A stretch of DNA of 6,171 bases from Deltaproteobacteria bacterium (GCA_003694325.1 RFKJ01000261.1:1-6171), one strand, 5' to 3'. Positions 1-5,304 are shown, counted from the first letter of the stretch. Numbers and translations: made by a program. The notes: generated from the letters alone by a model not told the origin.

Positions 1-148
1 GGTCCAGCTCGTCACGCCGAAAGCGGCTGCCGTCGCGGTCGTCGATGAGCACCACCGGCTCGCCGGCGACCGGGTCCGGCGACGCGGCCGCCCGCGCGGC
101 CCACGCCGCCGGAAAGGTCCCCACCGTCCGGCTTGTCGCGGCGCTCAC
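1..148 (-). CDS. Partial N-terminus of a probable AMP-forming acyl-CoA synthetase (ANL superfamily)
   Basis: This reading frame opens with GTG at 148 and runs 49 codons off the left edge of the window. An in-frame TAG at 158-160 lies three codons upstream, so GTG148 is the furthest possible start. The ribosome-binding site is weak (GGCGG next to the start). The visible protein has an 'FPAAWAARAAASPDP' stretch (residues 12-26), then 'VVLIDDRDGSRFRRDELD' (32-49). This matches the usual opening of AMP-binding synthetases: an amphipathic helix with a 'P-D' turn, a strand carrying 'D-x-DG', then 'T/F-x-x-x-ELD'. The family activates carboxylic acids as acyl-adenylates and transfers them to CoA or a carrier protein. 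The catalytic motifs lie outside the window, so the family call rests on the N-terminal pattern alone and the substrate cannot be told. It follows the thioredoxin-like gene on the same strand but looks functionally unrelated to the arsenic genes. Confidence 0.5.
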   Translation of the reverse strand, partial: MSAATSRTVGTFPAAWAARAAASPDPVAGEPVVLIDDRDGSRFRRDELD

Positions 149-162
149 CCGCCAGGGCTAAT

Positions 163-181
163 CCGATCCCGGCGGGACCGG
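163..181 (-). terminator. GC-rich hairpin after the thioredoxin-like gene, possible terminator
   Basis: On the minus transcript this is an 8-pair stem (one G-U pair) with a three-base GCC loop, starting five bases after the stop codon of the CxxC protein gene. No run of U follows, so it is not a standard intrinsic terminator. It may be a weak terminator or an mRNA 3'-end stabiliser between the arsenic genes and the next gene. Confidence 0.35.
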
Positions 182-185
182 CCAC

Positions 186-419
186 TCAGCGCAGCCAGGC
201 GTCGATGGCCTCCGCCTTGGGCACACCCCCGGCGTGGACGACCTCTCCGTCCACGACCACGCCGGGCGTGGACATCACGCCATAGGACACGATGTCGGCC
301 ATGTCCTCGACCTTCTCCAGCTCGATCTCGGCCCCCAGCGCAGCGGCGCGCTGCTCGATGAGGGCGATGGTCGTGCGGCAGTTCTTGCAGCCGCTGCCGA
401 GCACCTTGACGTTCTTCAT
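186..419 (-). CDS. Thioredoxin-like CxxC protein ('redox-active disulfide protein 2' type)
   Basis: A 77-residue cytosolic protein starting at ATG419 with a good ribosome-binding site (AGGAG, six bases upstream). The redox motif is C11-K-N-C14 just after the first beta strand ('KVLGSGCKNC'). A cis-proline segment 'MSTPGVVVDGEVVHAGGVP' follows at residues 49-67, with a final helix ending 'AIDAWLR'. This is the compact thioredoxin/glutaredoxin-like fold of the family annotated as redox-active disulfide protein 2; the length is normal for it. It starts 35 bases after the ArsP_1 permease gene and is almost certainly co-transcribed with it. In many bacteria such small CxxC proteins sit directly beside this class of permease. 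A plausible role is thiol chemistry with the permease's cysteines, reduction of its substrate, or electron supply to the arsenate reductase; this is inferred from position. The fold call is firm, the partner is not. Confidence 0.88.
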   Translation of the reverse strand: MKNVKVLGSGCKNCRTTIALIEQRAAALGAEIELEKVEDMADIVSYGVMSTPGVVVDGEVVHAGGVPKAEAIDAWLR

Positions 420-454
420 GGGGGGCTCCTCTGCACGGGGCAGGTGGCGGTGCG

Positions 455-1504
455 TCACAGCACCAGGTTGAAGATGAAGCCGACCGCCAGGATGCCGCTG
501 GCGACGACGCCGACGAAGACCGCGATGAGCTGGGGCTTGAGCACCTTGCGCAGGATGATCATCTCGGGGGCCGACAGGGCGATGACGCTCATCATGAACG
601 CCAGCACCGTGCCCAGGGCGGCGCCCTTGGCCAGCAGCGCCTGGACGATGGGGATCACGCCGGCGGCGTTGGTGTACATCGGCACTCCCAGGAGCACCGC
701 CACCGGCACCGACCACCAGGCGGCGCGGCCCATGATGGATGCCATCATGTCCTCGGGGACGAAGCCGTGGATCAGCCCGCCCAGGGCGACGCCACCGACG
801 ATGTAGGGCCAGACCCTGCCGACGATCTCGCCGACGTGCTCGAGGCCACGGTCCACCCGCTCGGCCCAGGACAGCTCGGCGAGGGAGGCGCGGGGAGGCG
901 GCGCGGTCTGCAGCTCCCGAACCCAGTCCTCGAGCCAGCCCTCGAGCCCCATGGCGCCGATGACGAACCCGGCGACGATGGCCACCAGCAGCCCGAGCGC
1001 CAGGTAGAGCGCGGCGATCCGCAGGCCGAACAGGGCCAGCAGCATCCCCAGCGCCACCTCGTTGACCATCGGTGCGGCGATGAGGAAGGAGAAGGTCACC
1101 CCCAGTGGCACGCCAGCCTGCAGGAACCCGATGAACAGGGGCACCGCCGAGCAGGAACAGAAGGGCGTGACGATGCCCAGCGCCGCCGCCAGCCCGTTGC
1201 CCACCCCCAGCCGCCGGCCGGCCAGCAGGTCGCGGGTGCGCTCGGCCGACACGAAGGTCTGGACGATCCCCATGGCGAACACGATGCCGGTGAGCAGCAG
1301 CAGGACCTTGGGCGTGTCGTACAGGAAGAACTGCAGGGTGCTGGCGAGGTGGCTGTCCGGTGCAAGGGGGAGCAGCCCCACGAGGGTGTAGGACAGCGGT
1401 TCGAGCTGGCGGTAGACCAGCACCCAGACCACCGCCGCCACCGCCACCAGCACCAGGGGGTGGCGGCGGTGCAGGCGTTGCAGCGGCAGGATCAGCGCCG
1501 ACAT
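455..1504 (-). CDS. ArsP_1-family permease (possible organoarsenical efflux)
   Basis: A 349-residue integral membrane protein starting at ATG1504 behind a strong ribosome-binding site (GAGGTGATC). It is built as two related membrane halves joined by a polar loop (about residues 187-222, 'EGWLEDWVREL...SWAERVDRG'). The first half contains 'TPFCSCSAVPLFIGF' (113-127, with C116 and C118) and 'AAPMVNEVALG' (143-153). The second contains 'GVPMYTNAAGVIPI' (273-286) and 'SAPEMIILRKVL' (311-322). These are the signatures of the ArsP_1 permease family (formerly DUF318). The characterised Campylobacter jejuni ArsP exports trivalent methyl- and aromatic arsenicals; other members have no proven substrate. 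Here the gene lies just downstream of an arsenite operon and upstream of a CxxC thioredoxin-like gene, which supports a role in arsenic or thiol-metal export. The family is certain; the organoarsenical substrate is inferred, so no gene symbol is given. Confidence 0.9.
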   Translation of the reverse strand: MSALILPLQRLHRRHPLVLVAVAAVVWVLVYRQLEPLSYTLVGLLPLAPDSHLASTLQFFLYDTPKVLLLLTGIVFAMGIVQTFVSAERTRDLLAGRRLGVGNGLAAALGIVTPFCSCSAVPLFIGFLQAGVPLGVTFSFLIAAPMVNEVALGMLLALFGLRIAALYLALGLLVAIVAGFVIGAMGLEGWLEDWVRELQTAPPPRASLAELSWAERVDRGLEHVGEIVGRVWPYIVGGVALGGLIHGFVPEDMMASIMGRAAWWSVPVAVLLGVPMYTNAAGVIPIVQALLAKGAALGTVLAFMMSVIALSAPEMIILRKVLKPQLIAVFVGVVASGILAVGFIFNLVL

Positions 1505-1693
1505 GGATCACCTCGACACCCGAAAGGGAAGGGGTCGCCCCGGGCCCACGGGATCCGGGGGAGAGGATCGGGTAGACGACGGACCCCGCCAACCGATGCA
1601 CCCGTTTTTCGATGATTTCCGGACCGGCATCTCCGGACGCGCCCGGACGACGACCGCCGCCCGCCCGCTACCGTGGGCCTCAATCCGTGGGCC
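1505..1693 (-). promoter_or_regulatory. 189-base non-coding stretch upstream of the permease, probable promoter region
   Basis: No gene is evident here on either strand. It is the largest gap inside the arsenic block and probably holds the promoter of the permease/CxxC pair. On the minus strand there are three copies of GTCCGG between about 1617 and 1648; two TCCGGA palindromes (1618-1623 and 1632-1637) form an inverted repeat with an eight-base centre. Just downstream is an A-rich patch (GGAAATCATCGAAAAAC). No convincing housekeeping -35/-10 pair is visible: the best is TTGGCG near 1587 with a poor -10. This leaves room for an alternative-sigma promoter. The right end overlaps the tandem repeat that follows the sigma gene stop. 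Confidence 0.4.
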
Positions 1694-1707
1694 TCAATCC
1701 GTGGGCC
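1671..1707 (-). repeat. 14-base tandem repeat over the sigma factor stop codon
   Basis: The minus-strand unit GGCCCACGGATTGA occurs twice in full and a third time in part (GGCCCACGG), with no mismatch. The first copy read supplies the last codons and the TGA stop of the sigma factor gene; the rest is 3' untranslated. The unit is not a multiple of three, but copies after the stop do not affect the protein. It looks like a slippage duplication. Confidence 0.9.
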
Positions 1708-2287
1708 CTTCCACGCAGCACACCTGCCCCGACTCGTCGAACCGGACCTGGCAGGCCCGGGTGAGCTGTGCCTTGAGCCGACGTCGCGCCCGCTGGATGC
1801 GCGACCGCGCGCCCGGCAGCGACAGCCCGTGCTGCCGGGCGTAGTCGGCCTGGCTCATGCCCTCCAGGTCGCAGCGGCGGATGATGTCGGCGTCGGCCTC
1901 CGACAGCGCTTCCAACGCCCGCGGCAGGCAGTCGAGCAGGTCGAGCACCGGCGGCGGGTCCTCCATCTCCGGCGCGGCGGGCTCGCCGAGTACCTCGTGG
2001 GGCCGGGTCACCCGGTGTCGATCGACCAGGGCGTTGCGGGCGACCCGATACAGCCACGCCCGCGCCTGCCGGACCTCGCAGAACCGGTCCCCCTGGCGCA
2101 GGGCCTTGAGGAAGACATCCTGCAGCAGGTCCTCGGCGAGCTGTTCATCGCCACAGCGCGCCCGCAGGAAGGCGTGCAGCTCGGCTTCATGCTCGGCCCA
2201 GGCCTGCAACATGCAGGGTCGGGGCTCCGTCATCCCTCCCGGCTCCGTCATCCCTCCCGGCTCCGTCATCCGTCCCGGCTCCGTCAT
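1694..2287 (-). CDS. ECF-type RNA polymerase sigma factor, SigZ-like
   Basis: The longest form is 197 residues from ATG2287, which overlaps the arsC stop as ATGA. Further in-frame ATGs lie at 2269, 2251, 2233 and 2212; the last gives 172 residues and begins at the conserved domain. Numbered from ATG2212, sigma-70 region 2 covers about residues 5-70, including 'AEDLLQDVFLKAL' and 'ARAWLYRVARNALVDRHR'. A short acidic, proline-rich linker follows (about 78-90). Region 4 covers about 95-150, with the helix-turn-helix 'MSQADYARQHGLSLPGARSRIQRARRRLKAQL'. The tail 'ACQVRFDESGQVCCVEG' carries C154, C165 and C166 and resembles the C-terminal extension of SigZ-type sigma factors. These proteins direct RNA polymerase to a small set of promoters. 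No anti-sigma gene is visible, so activity may be set by arsR-controlled transcription, by coupling to arsC translation, or by the tail cysteines sensing thiol or metal stress; these options are inference. Which start is used is unknown. Confidence 0.88.
   Translation of the reverse strand: MTEPGRMTEPGGMTEPGGMTEPRPCMLQAWAEHEAELHAFLRARCGDEQLAEDLLQDVFLKALRQGDRFCEVRQARAWLYRVARNALVDRHRVTRPHEVLGEPAAPEMEDPPPVLDLLDCLPRALEALSEADADIIRRCDLEGMSQADYARQHGLSLPGARSRIQRARRRLKAQLTRACQVRFDESGQVCCVEGPTD
2216..2287 (-). repeat. Four tandem 18-base repeats, each with a ribosome-binding site and an ATG
   Basis: Four head-to-tail units read on the minus strand from ATGs at 2287, 2269, 2251 and 2233. Units 2 and 3 are identical (ATGACGGAGCCGGGAGGG), unit 1 has one change and the last has diverged at its end. 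Each codes for Met-Thr-Glu-Pro-Gly-Gly or a variant, in frame with the sigma factor. Each also carries GGAG about nine bases before the next ATG, so every copy is a start module. The arsC 3' end just upstream (2288-2299, GGAGCCGGCGGG) matches the repeat's second half, suggesting the arsC stop/sigma start junction was the seed that was amplified. Confidence 0.95.
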
Positions 2288-2721
2288 CCCGCCGGCTCCC
2301 CCAGGCCCAGCTCGGCCGCCAGCGCCTCGATTCGCGCGGCGATGGCGTCCCGCGCGGTGCGGAAGTGGGCCAGGCGCTCCTCGTCGGTCAGCGCTTCGTC
2401 CTTGCGATCGGGGTCGGGCATCGCCCAGCTCCGCCGCTCCGCCCGACCCAGGAACACCGGGCACTCCTCCTCGGCGCACAGCGTGATGACCAGGTCCACG
2501 CCGTCGGGGTCGATGGTGTCGACCGACTTGCTGTGCTGGCCGCTGGCGTCGATGCCGACCTCGGCCAGCGCGCGCAGGGCGTAGGGGTTGACCCGGGTCG
2601 GGGCGCTGCCGGCGGACTGGACGCGCACCGCGTCGCCGAACCGCCGCCGGGCCAGGGCTTCGGCCATCTGGCTGCGGGCCGAGTTCGCGACGCAGAGGAA
2701 CAGCACGCTGTCGATGGACAC
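2284..2721 (-). CDS. arsC: Arsenate reductase, thioredoxin-coupled low-molecular-weight phosphatase type
   Basis: A 145-residue cytosolic enzyme that reduces arsenate to arsenite for export. The P-loop is C10-V-A-N-S-A-R16-S (CX5R), which binds the oxyanion. A second cysteine pair lies at 'TLC82AEEEC87PVF', the redox relay that passes the disulfide to thioredoxin. 'MPDPD' (D103) is the general-acid aspartate found in this phosphatase fold. The relay spacing is two residues shorter than the C82/C89 of the Staphylococcus aureus plasmid enzyme. The length is normal. The start is GTG2721 with GGGAG five bases upstream, 15 bases after the acr3 stop. The stop overlaps the first sigma factor ATG as ATGA, so translation of the two is probably coupled. 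The C-terminal 'GEPAG' is encoded by the same sequence motif that is repeated downstream. Neighbours acr3 and arsR confirm the role; confidence is high. Confidence 0.95.
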   Translation of the reverse strand: MSIDSVLFLCVANSARSQMAEALARRRFGDAVRVQSAGSAPTRVNPYALRALAEVGIDASGQHSKSVDTIDPDGVDLVITLCAEEECPVFLGRAERRSWAMPDPDRKDEALTDEERLAHFRTARDAIAARIEALAAELGLGEPAG

Positions 2722-2736
2722 GGGGTCTCCCGGCGT

Positions 2737-3789
2737 TCAGGCGGTGGTGGGTGCGGAGAAGAAGCGACCGCGGATCCACAGGGCGACGTTGACCAGGGCC
2801 AGCAGCACCGGCACCTCGACCAGGGGTCCGACGACGGCGGCCAGCGCGGCTCCGTGGCTCATGCCGAAGGTCGCGACGGCCACGGCGATGGCCAGCTCGA
2901 AGTTGTTGGACGCAGCGGTGAACGACAGGGCGGCGGCCTTGTCGTAGGTCGCCCCGACCACCCGACCCATGAACATCGACACGCCGAACATGATGCCGAA
3001 GTAGAGGACGAGCGGCAGGGCGATGCGCAGCACGTCGAAGGGCTGGGCGATGATCCGCTCCCCCTGCAGCGAGAACATCACGATGATGGTGAACAGCAGG
3101 GCGATGAGCGTCAGCGGGCTGATCCTGGGGATGAACCGGGTGCGGTACCAGTCATCGCCCTTCGCCCGCCGCAGGGTGAGGCGGGTCAACAGGCCGCCAG
3201 CGAAGGGGATACCCAGGTAGATCGCCACGCTGCGCGCAATCTCGCCCATGGTGATGTCGACGGCGACGCCCTCCATGCCCAGCCACTCCGGCAGCACCGT
3301 CAGGAAGATCCAGGCGTAGACCGAGAAGAACAGGATCTGGAAGATCGAATTGAAGGCCACGAGGCCCGCGCAGTAGTCCGGGTCGCCCCGGGCCAGATCG
3401 TTCCAGACGATGACCATGGCGATGCACCGCGCCAGGCCGATCAGGATGATGCCCGTCCGGAACTCCGGCATGTCCGCCAGCAGCGTGACGGCCAGGCCGA
3501 ACATGAGCAGCGGCCCGACGACCCAGTTCTGCACCAGCGACAGTCCCAGGATGCGGACGTCGCGGAACACCTGCCCCAGCTCCTCGTAGCGGACCTTGGC
3601 CAGCGGCGGGTACATCATGACGATGAGCCCGATGGCGATGGGAATCGACGTCGTCCCCACGCTCATGGTGTCCAGCCATGCCGGCAGGCCGGGGAACAGC
3701 TTGCCGGCACCGATGCCGGCGGCGATGGCCAGCAGGATCCACAGCGTCAGGTAGCGGTCGAGGAAGGAGAGCCCTTTCGAGGTGCTCAC
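2737..3789 (-). CDS. acr3: Arsenite efflux permease, ACR3 family
   Basis: A 350-residue inner-membrane transporter with about ten hydrophobic helices that expels arsenite using the proton gradient. The family marks are clear: 'DRYLTLWILLAIAAGIGAGKLFP' at the N-terminus, 'IGLIVMMYPPLAKVRYEEL' (53-71), and 'GLARCIAMVIVWNDLA' (118-133) with C122 in the position of the essential transport cysteine. 'VAFNSIFQIL' follows (144-153), then 'AASNNFELAIAVAVATFG' (292-309) and 'VGPLVEVPVLLALV' (320-333) with E325, the other residue shown to be essential in studied homologues. The length is typical. It starts at GTG3789, overlapping the arsR stop by four bases (GTGA), which implies translational coupling. 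The ATG at 3791-3789 belongs to the arsR frame, not this one. Expression should be controlled by ArsR. The family call is essentially certain. Confidence 0.97.
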   Translation of the reverse strand: MSTSKGLSFLDRYLTLWILLAIAAGIGAGKLFPGLPAWLDTMSVGTTSIPIAIGLIVMMYPPLAKVRYEELGQVFRDVRILGLSLVQNWVVGPLLMFGLAVTLLADMPEFRTGIILIGLARCIAMVIVWNDLARGDPDYCAGLVAFNSIFQILFFSVYAWIFLTVLPEWLGMEGVAVDITMGEIARSVAIYLGIPFAGGLLTRLTLRRAKGDDWYRTRFIPRISPLTLIALLFTIIVMFSLQGERIIAQPFDVLRIALPLVLYFGIMFGVSMFMGRVVGATYDKAAALSFTAASNNFELAIAVAVATFGMSHGAALAAVVGPLVEVPVLLALVNVALWIRGRFFSAPTTA

Positions 3790-4103
3790 ATCGCCTCCAG
3801 GAGGGACTGGAGGTTGGCGAGGGCGTCGCGATCGGCGCAGTAGCAGCGGCGGGGGCCGTCCACCTCGCCCTTGACGAGGCCGGCTTCCTTGAGGATCGAC
3901 AGGTGTCGGCTGACGGTGGAGGCCGCGATGGGGAGCTGGTCGGCGATCTCGCCGGCGACACAGCCGTCCTGGGCCAGCAGGAAGCGAAGGATGTGCACCC
4001 GGTGGGGGTGACCGAGCGCCTTGCAGAGGGCGGCGAGCGCTTCGTCTTCGGCGGGACGCGCGACAAACGGCGTGGTGGGTTGGGAGCAGCAGTCGTCTGC
4101 CAC
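3786..4103 (-). CDS. arsR: ArsR-family arsenite-responsive repressor
   Basis: A 105-residue winged-helix repressor that releases DNA when it binds trivalent arsenic. Helix 1 contains 'LCKALGHPHRVHILRFLL' (26-43). The recognition unit is 'CVAGEIADQLPIAASTVSRHLSILKEAGLV' (48-77) and the wing is 'KGEVDGPRRCYCAD' (78-91). Candidate metal ligands are C5-C6 at the N-terminus and C48 at the start of the DNA-binding region. This resembles the C15/C16/C55 site of Corynebacterium glutamicum ArsR rather than the CxC helix site of the E. coli plasmid protein. C87 and C89 in the wing are extra. It starts at GTG4103 with GGAGG four bases upstream and ends in a four-base overlap with acr3. A promoter and palindromic operator candidate lie directly upstream, consistent with autorepression of the whole operon. 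The family is certain; the metal site is inferred from cysteine positions. Confidence 0.95.
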   Translation of the reverse strand: MADDCCSQPTTPFVARPAEDEALAALCKALGHPHRVHILRFLLAQDGCVAGEIADQLPIAASTVSRHLSILKEAGLVKGEVDGPRRCYCADRDALANLQSLLEAM

Positions 4104-4121
4104 GAGACCTCCATTTCGTCG

Positions 4122-4138
4122 TTCGGCGAATATCGAAT
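4122..4138 (-). promoter_or_regulatory. Candidate ArsR operator upstream of arsR
   Basis: The minus strand reads ATTCGATATTCGCCGAA: a TTCG/CGAA inverted repeat overlapping a direct ATTCG-AT-ATTCG repeat, in an AT-rich patch of an otherwise GC-rich gap. It lies 19 bases before the arsR GTG and overlaps the proposed -10 element, where a repressor would block transcription. TTCG-type dyads of this kind are typical of ArsR-family sites. Confidence 0.5.
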
Positions 4139-4155
4139 CAACTCCACCGACGCAA
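4127..4155 (-). promoter_or_regulatory. Candidate sigma-70 promoter of the arsenic operon
   Basis: On the minus strand TTGCGT (4155-4150) and TATTCG (4132-4127) are separated by 17 bases and sit just before arsR, giving a short leader of about 15-20 bases. The -35 keeps TTG and the -10 keeps TAT. The match is moderate, but position, spacing and overlap with the dyad all fit. Confidence 0.45.
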
Positions 4156-4187
4156 GCCCGCCGTGCTCCCCCGTCGCTCCCTCCTCG

Positions 4188-4688
4188 TCAATCTCCCGGT
4201 GCAAGCAGCTCCGGCACCGGCCACAAGGCCATCCACAGGTAGCTGGCCACCATCGGCAGCCCCGAGGCCGGCATCACCCAGGCCATCCCCGCTCCCCCCA
4301 GGTGGATGCACCAGGGGCCCGCCACGTGGAGCAGGGTCGAAACCACCGCCACCGCCACCACCCCGCCCTTCCAGCGCCCCCCGCGAGCCAGCAGGAACAG
4401 GTGAGCCAGCACCAGCAGGATCACCGGCATGGTGAACAGGTGGAAGTGGCTGACCTCCAGCAACTCGCGCGGCGACTTCTCGATGATGAACTCGGTGGCG
4501 GCGGGATCGTCGGCGTTGCCCAGGTAGTGGGTGGCCGCCTGGTCGAGACTCAGCCCGAGACCGTCCCAGTACAGGGCCACGGCGCTGACGAAGCCGAGCA
4601 GTACCATGCCGAGGAAGGACAGGTACAGCAACCGCCCGCCGCGGGGAAGACGGGACAGGCTGCCGCTCCGTTGCCGGTATTCGCGCAC
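4188..4688 (-). CDS. Small four-helix membrane protein rich in histidine, possible haem or quinone redox partner
   Basis: I do not recognise a named family with certainty. The 166-residue protein starts at GTG4688 with GAGGAG six bases upstream. It has a basic N-terminus (residues 2-18) and four hydrophobic segments at about 19-40, 79-101, 106-126 and 137-158. Between the first two is a polar, presumably periplasmic stretch 'DQAATHYLGNADDPAATEFIIEKSPRELLEVSH'. Histidines sit at or near membrane segments: H81 and H83 ('SHFHLFTMPVILL'), H96, H121 and H129, with C127 nearby. This layout recalls four-helix cytochrome-b-like proteins that bind haem or pass electrons across the membrane. It follows the FMN-binding protein gene by 61 bases and is last in the Fur-box unit. 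A plausible job is feeding electrons from the membrane to the exported flavoprotein; this is inference. The arsR promoter begins only a few dozen bases downstream and no terminator is visible between. Confidence 0.75.
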   Translation of the reverse strand: MREYRQRSGSLSRLPRGGRLLYLSFLGMVLLGFVSAVALYWDGLGLSLDQAATHYLGNADDPAATEFIIEKSPRELLEVSHFHLFTMPVILLVLAHLFLLARGGRWKGGVVAVAVVSTLLHVAGPWCIHLGGAGMAWVMPASGLPMVASYLWMALWPVPELLAPGD

Positions 4689-4749
4689 GTCGGGCTCCTC
4701 ACCAGGGCGGGCAGGTGTAGCACACCGGAGCGCCCCCCCTCACCCGGGT

Positions 4750-5304
4750 TCACTCACCCGCTTCCCCGTCGGCCACCCCCCCGAGAGGTGGCAACAACTC
4801 CGCCAGCACCAGCGCCCGCTTGACCCCGATGGCCATCGCCCGCGACGAGTAGGTCGCGCCCGACACGATGATGATGTCCTTGCCGGCCACCAGGGGGTCG
4901 TCGGCGGTCTTGCCGACGAACTGCCGGCGGAACCGCGGGTCGCGCACGCCGTCGCCGTACTTCTCCCGGTAGGTCACCACCTCCTGGCGGACGACCACCC
5001 GGTCGGGGGAGAACTGCACGGCGAAGTCGATGGGTTCGTGCTGGCCCTTCTGCTGGTCGAACAGCACGGTTCCGAGCAGGGTCGAGCCGGCCCAGGCTGC
5101 CTGGAAGCGCCAGGTCCCGGCCGAGATGTCCGCCCCGGTGCGCCTGCGCAGCTCGCGGGCCTGGCTGGCGTCGACGTGGACCTCGATCGGCTCGAAGCGA
5201 TCGGCTGTCGGGAACATGTCGGCCAGCAGCGCATCGGGGGTCCAGAACTGCTGGGCGCGCGCTCCGCCGACCAGGGCGAGCAGGCAAAGCAGCAGGGACA
5301 GCAT
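4750..5304 (-). CDS. Exported FMN-binding-domain protein, probable covalent flavoprotein
   Basis: A 184-residue protein that starts at ATG5304, sharing one base with the upstream gene's stop (TGATG). A longer frame exists to 5409, but its extra residues are arginine-rich and only a shadow of the neighbouring gene, while the shorter form begins exactly with a signal peptide. That signal is 'MLSLLLCLLALVGGARA', with likely cleavage before Q18. The mature part ends in an FMN-binding domain: a beta-rich core 'HEPIDFAVQFSPDRVVVRQEVVTYREKYGDGVRDPRFRRQFVG' (89-131), then 'DIIIVSGATYSSRAMAIGVKRAL' (143-165). In this family the threonine of S-G-A-T (T151) is the site where ApbE attaches FMN through a phosphoester bond. 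Such proteins carry electrons outside the cytoplasm in respiratory and metal-reducing systems. With a Fur box over the unit and a histidine-rich membrane protein downstream, iron-linked electron transfer is likely but unproven. No apbE gene is in the window. Confidence 0.85.
   Translation of the reverse strand: MLSLLLCLLALVGGARAQQFWTPDALLADMFPTADRFEPIEVHVDASQARELRRRTGADISAGTWRFQAAWAGSTLLGTVLFDQQKGQHEPIDFAVQFSPDRVVVRQEVVTYREKYGDGVRDPRFRRQFVGKTADDPLVAGKDIIIVSGATYSSRAMAIGVKRALVLAELLPPLGGVADGEAGE

Noticed and set aside
1..159. A plus-strand frame ending in TAA at 157-159 as the tail of another gene
   Set aside because: It is Ser/Ala/Arg low-complexity sequence without recognisable motifs, whereas the minus strand over the same bases matches the start of an AMP-forming synthetase.
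186..1601. A 471-codon minus-strand frame running through the permease and the CxxC protein gene
   Set aside because: Only its last 77 codons are a real protein. The rest is a shifted reading of the permease gene with low-complexity Arg/Gly/Ala/Pro composition.
2216..2287. The 18-base repeats as a CRISPR array or transcription-factor iteron array
   Set aside because: There are no spacers, the units are directly adjacent and in the coding frame, and each carries start signals, so a coding and translation-start explanation fits better.
1694..2779. A 361-codon minus-strand frame extending the sigma factor far upstream through arsC
   Set aside because: The upstream part is arginine- and proline-rich sequence read out of frame through arsC, which is clearly real. 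The sigma domain begins only after the ATG repeats, and several start signals lie at the repeats.
2365..3843. A 492-codon plus-strand frame opposite acr3 and arsC
   Set aside because: It is rich in Gln, His, Asp and Arg, the usual antisense shadow of GC-rich membrane-protein genes, with no recognisable domain. Both genes on the opposite strand are certain.
4707..4724. A small GGTGT/ACACC hairpin between the FMN-binding gene and the membrane protein gene as a terminator
   Set aside because: The stem is only five pairs with a three-base loop and no U-run follows; the two genes are probably one transcript.
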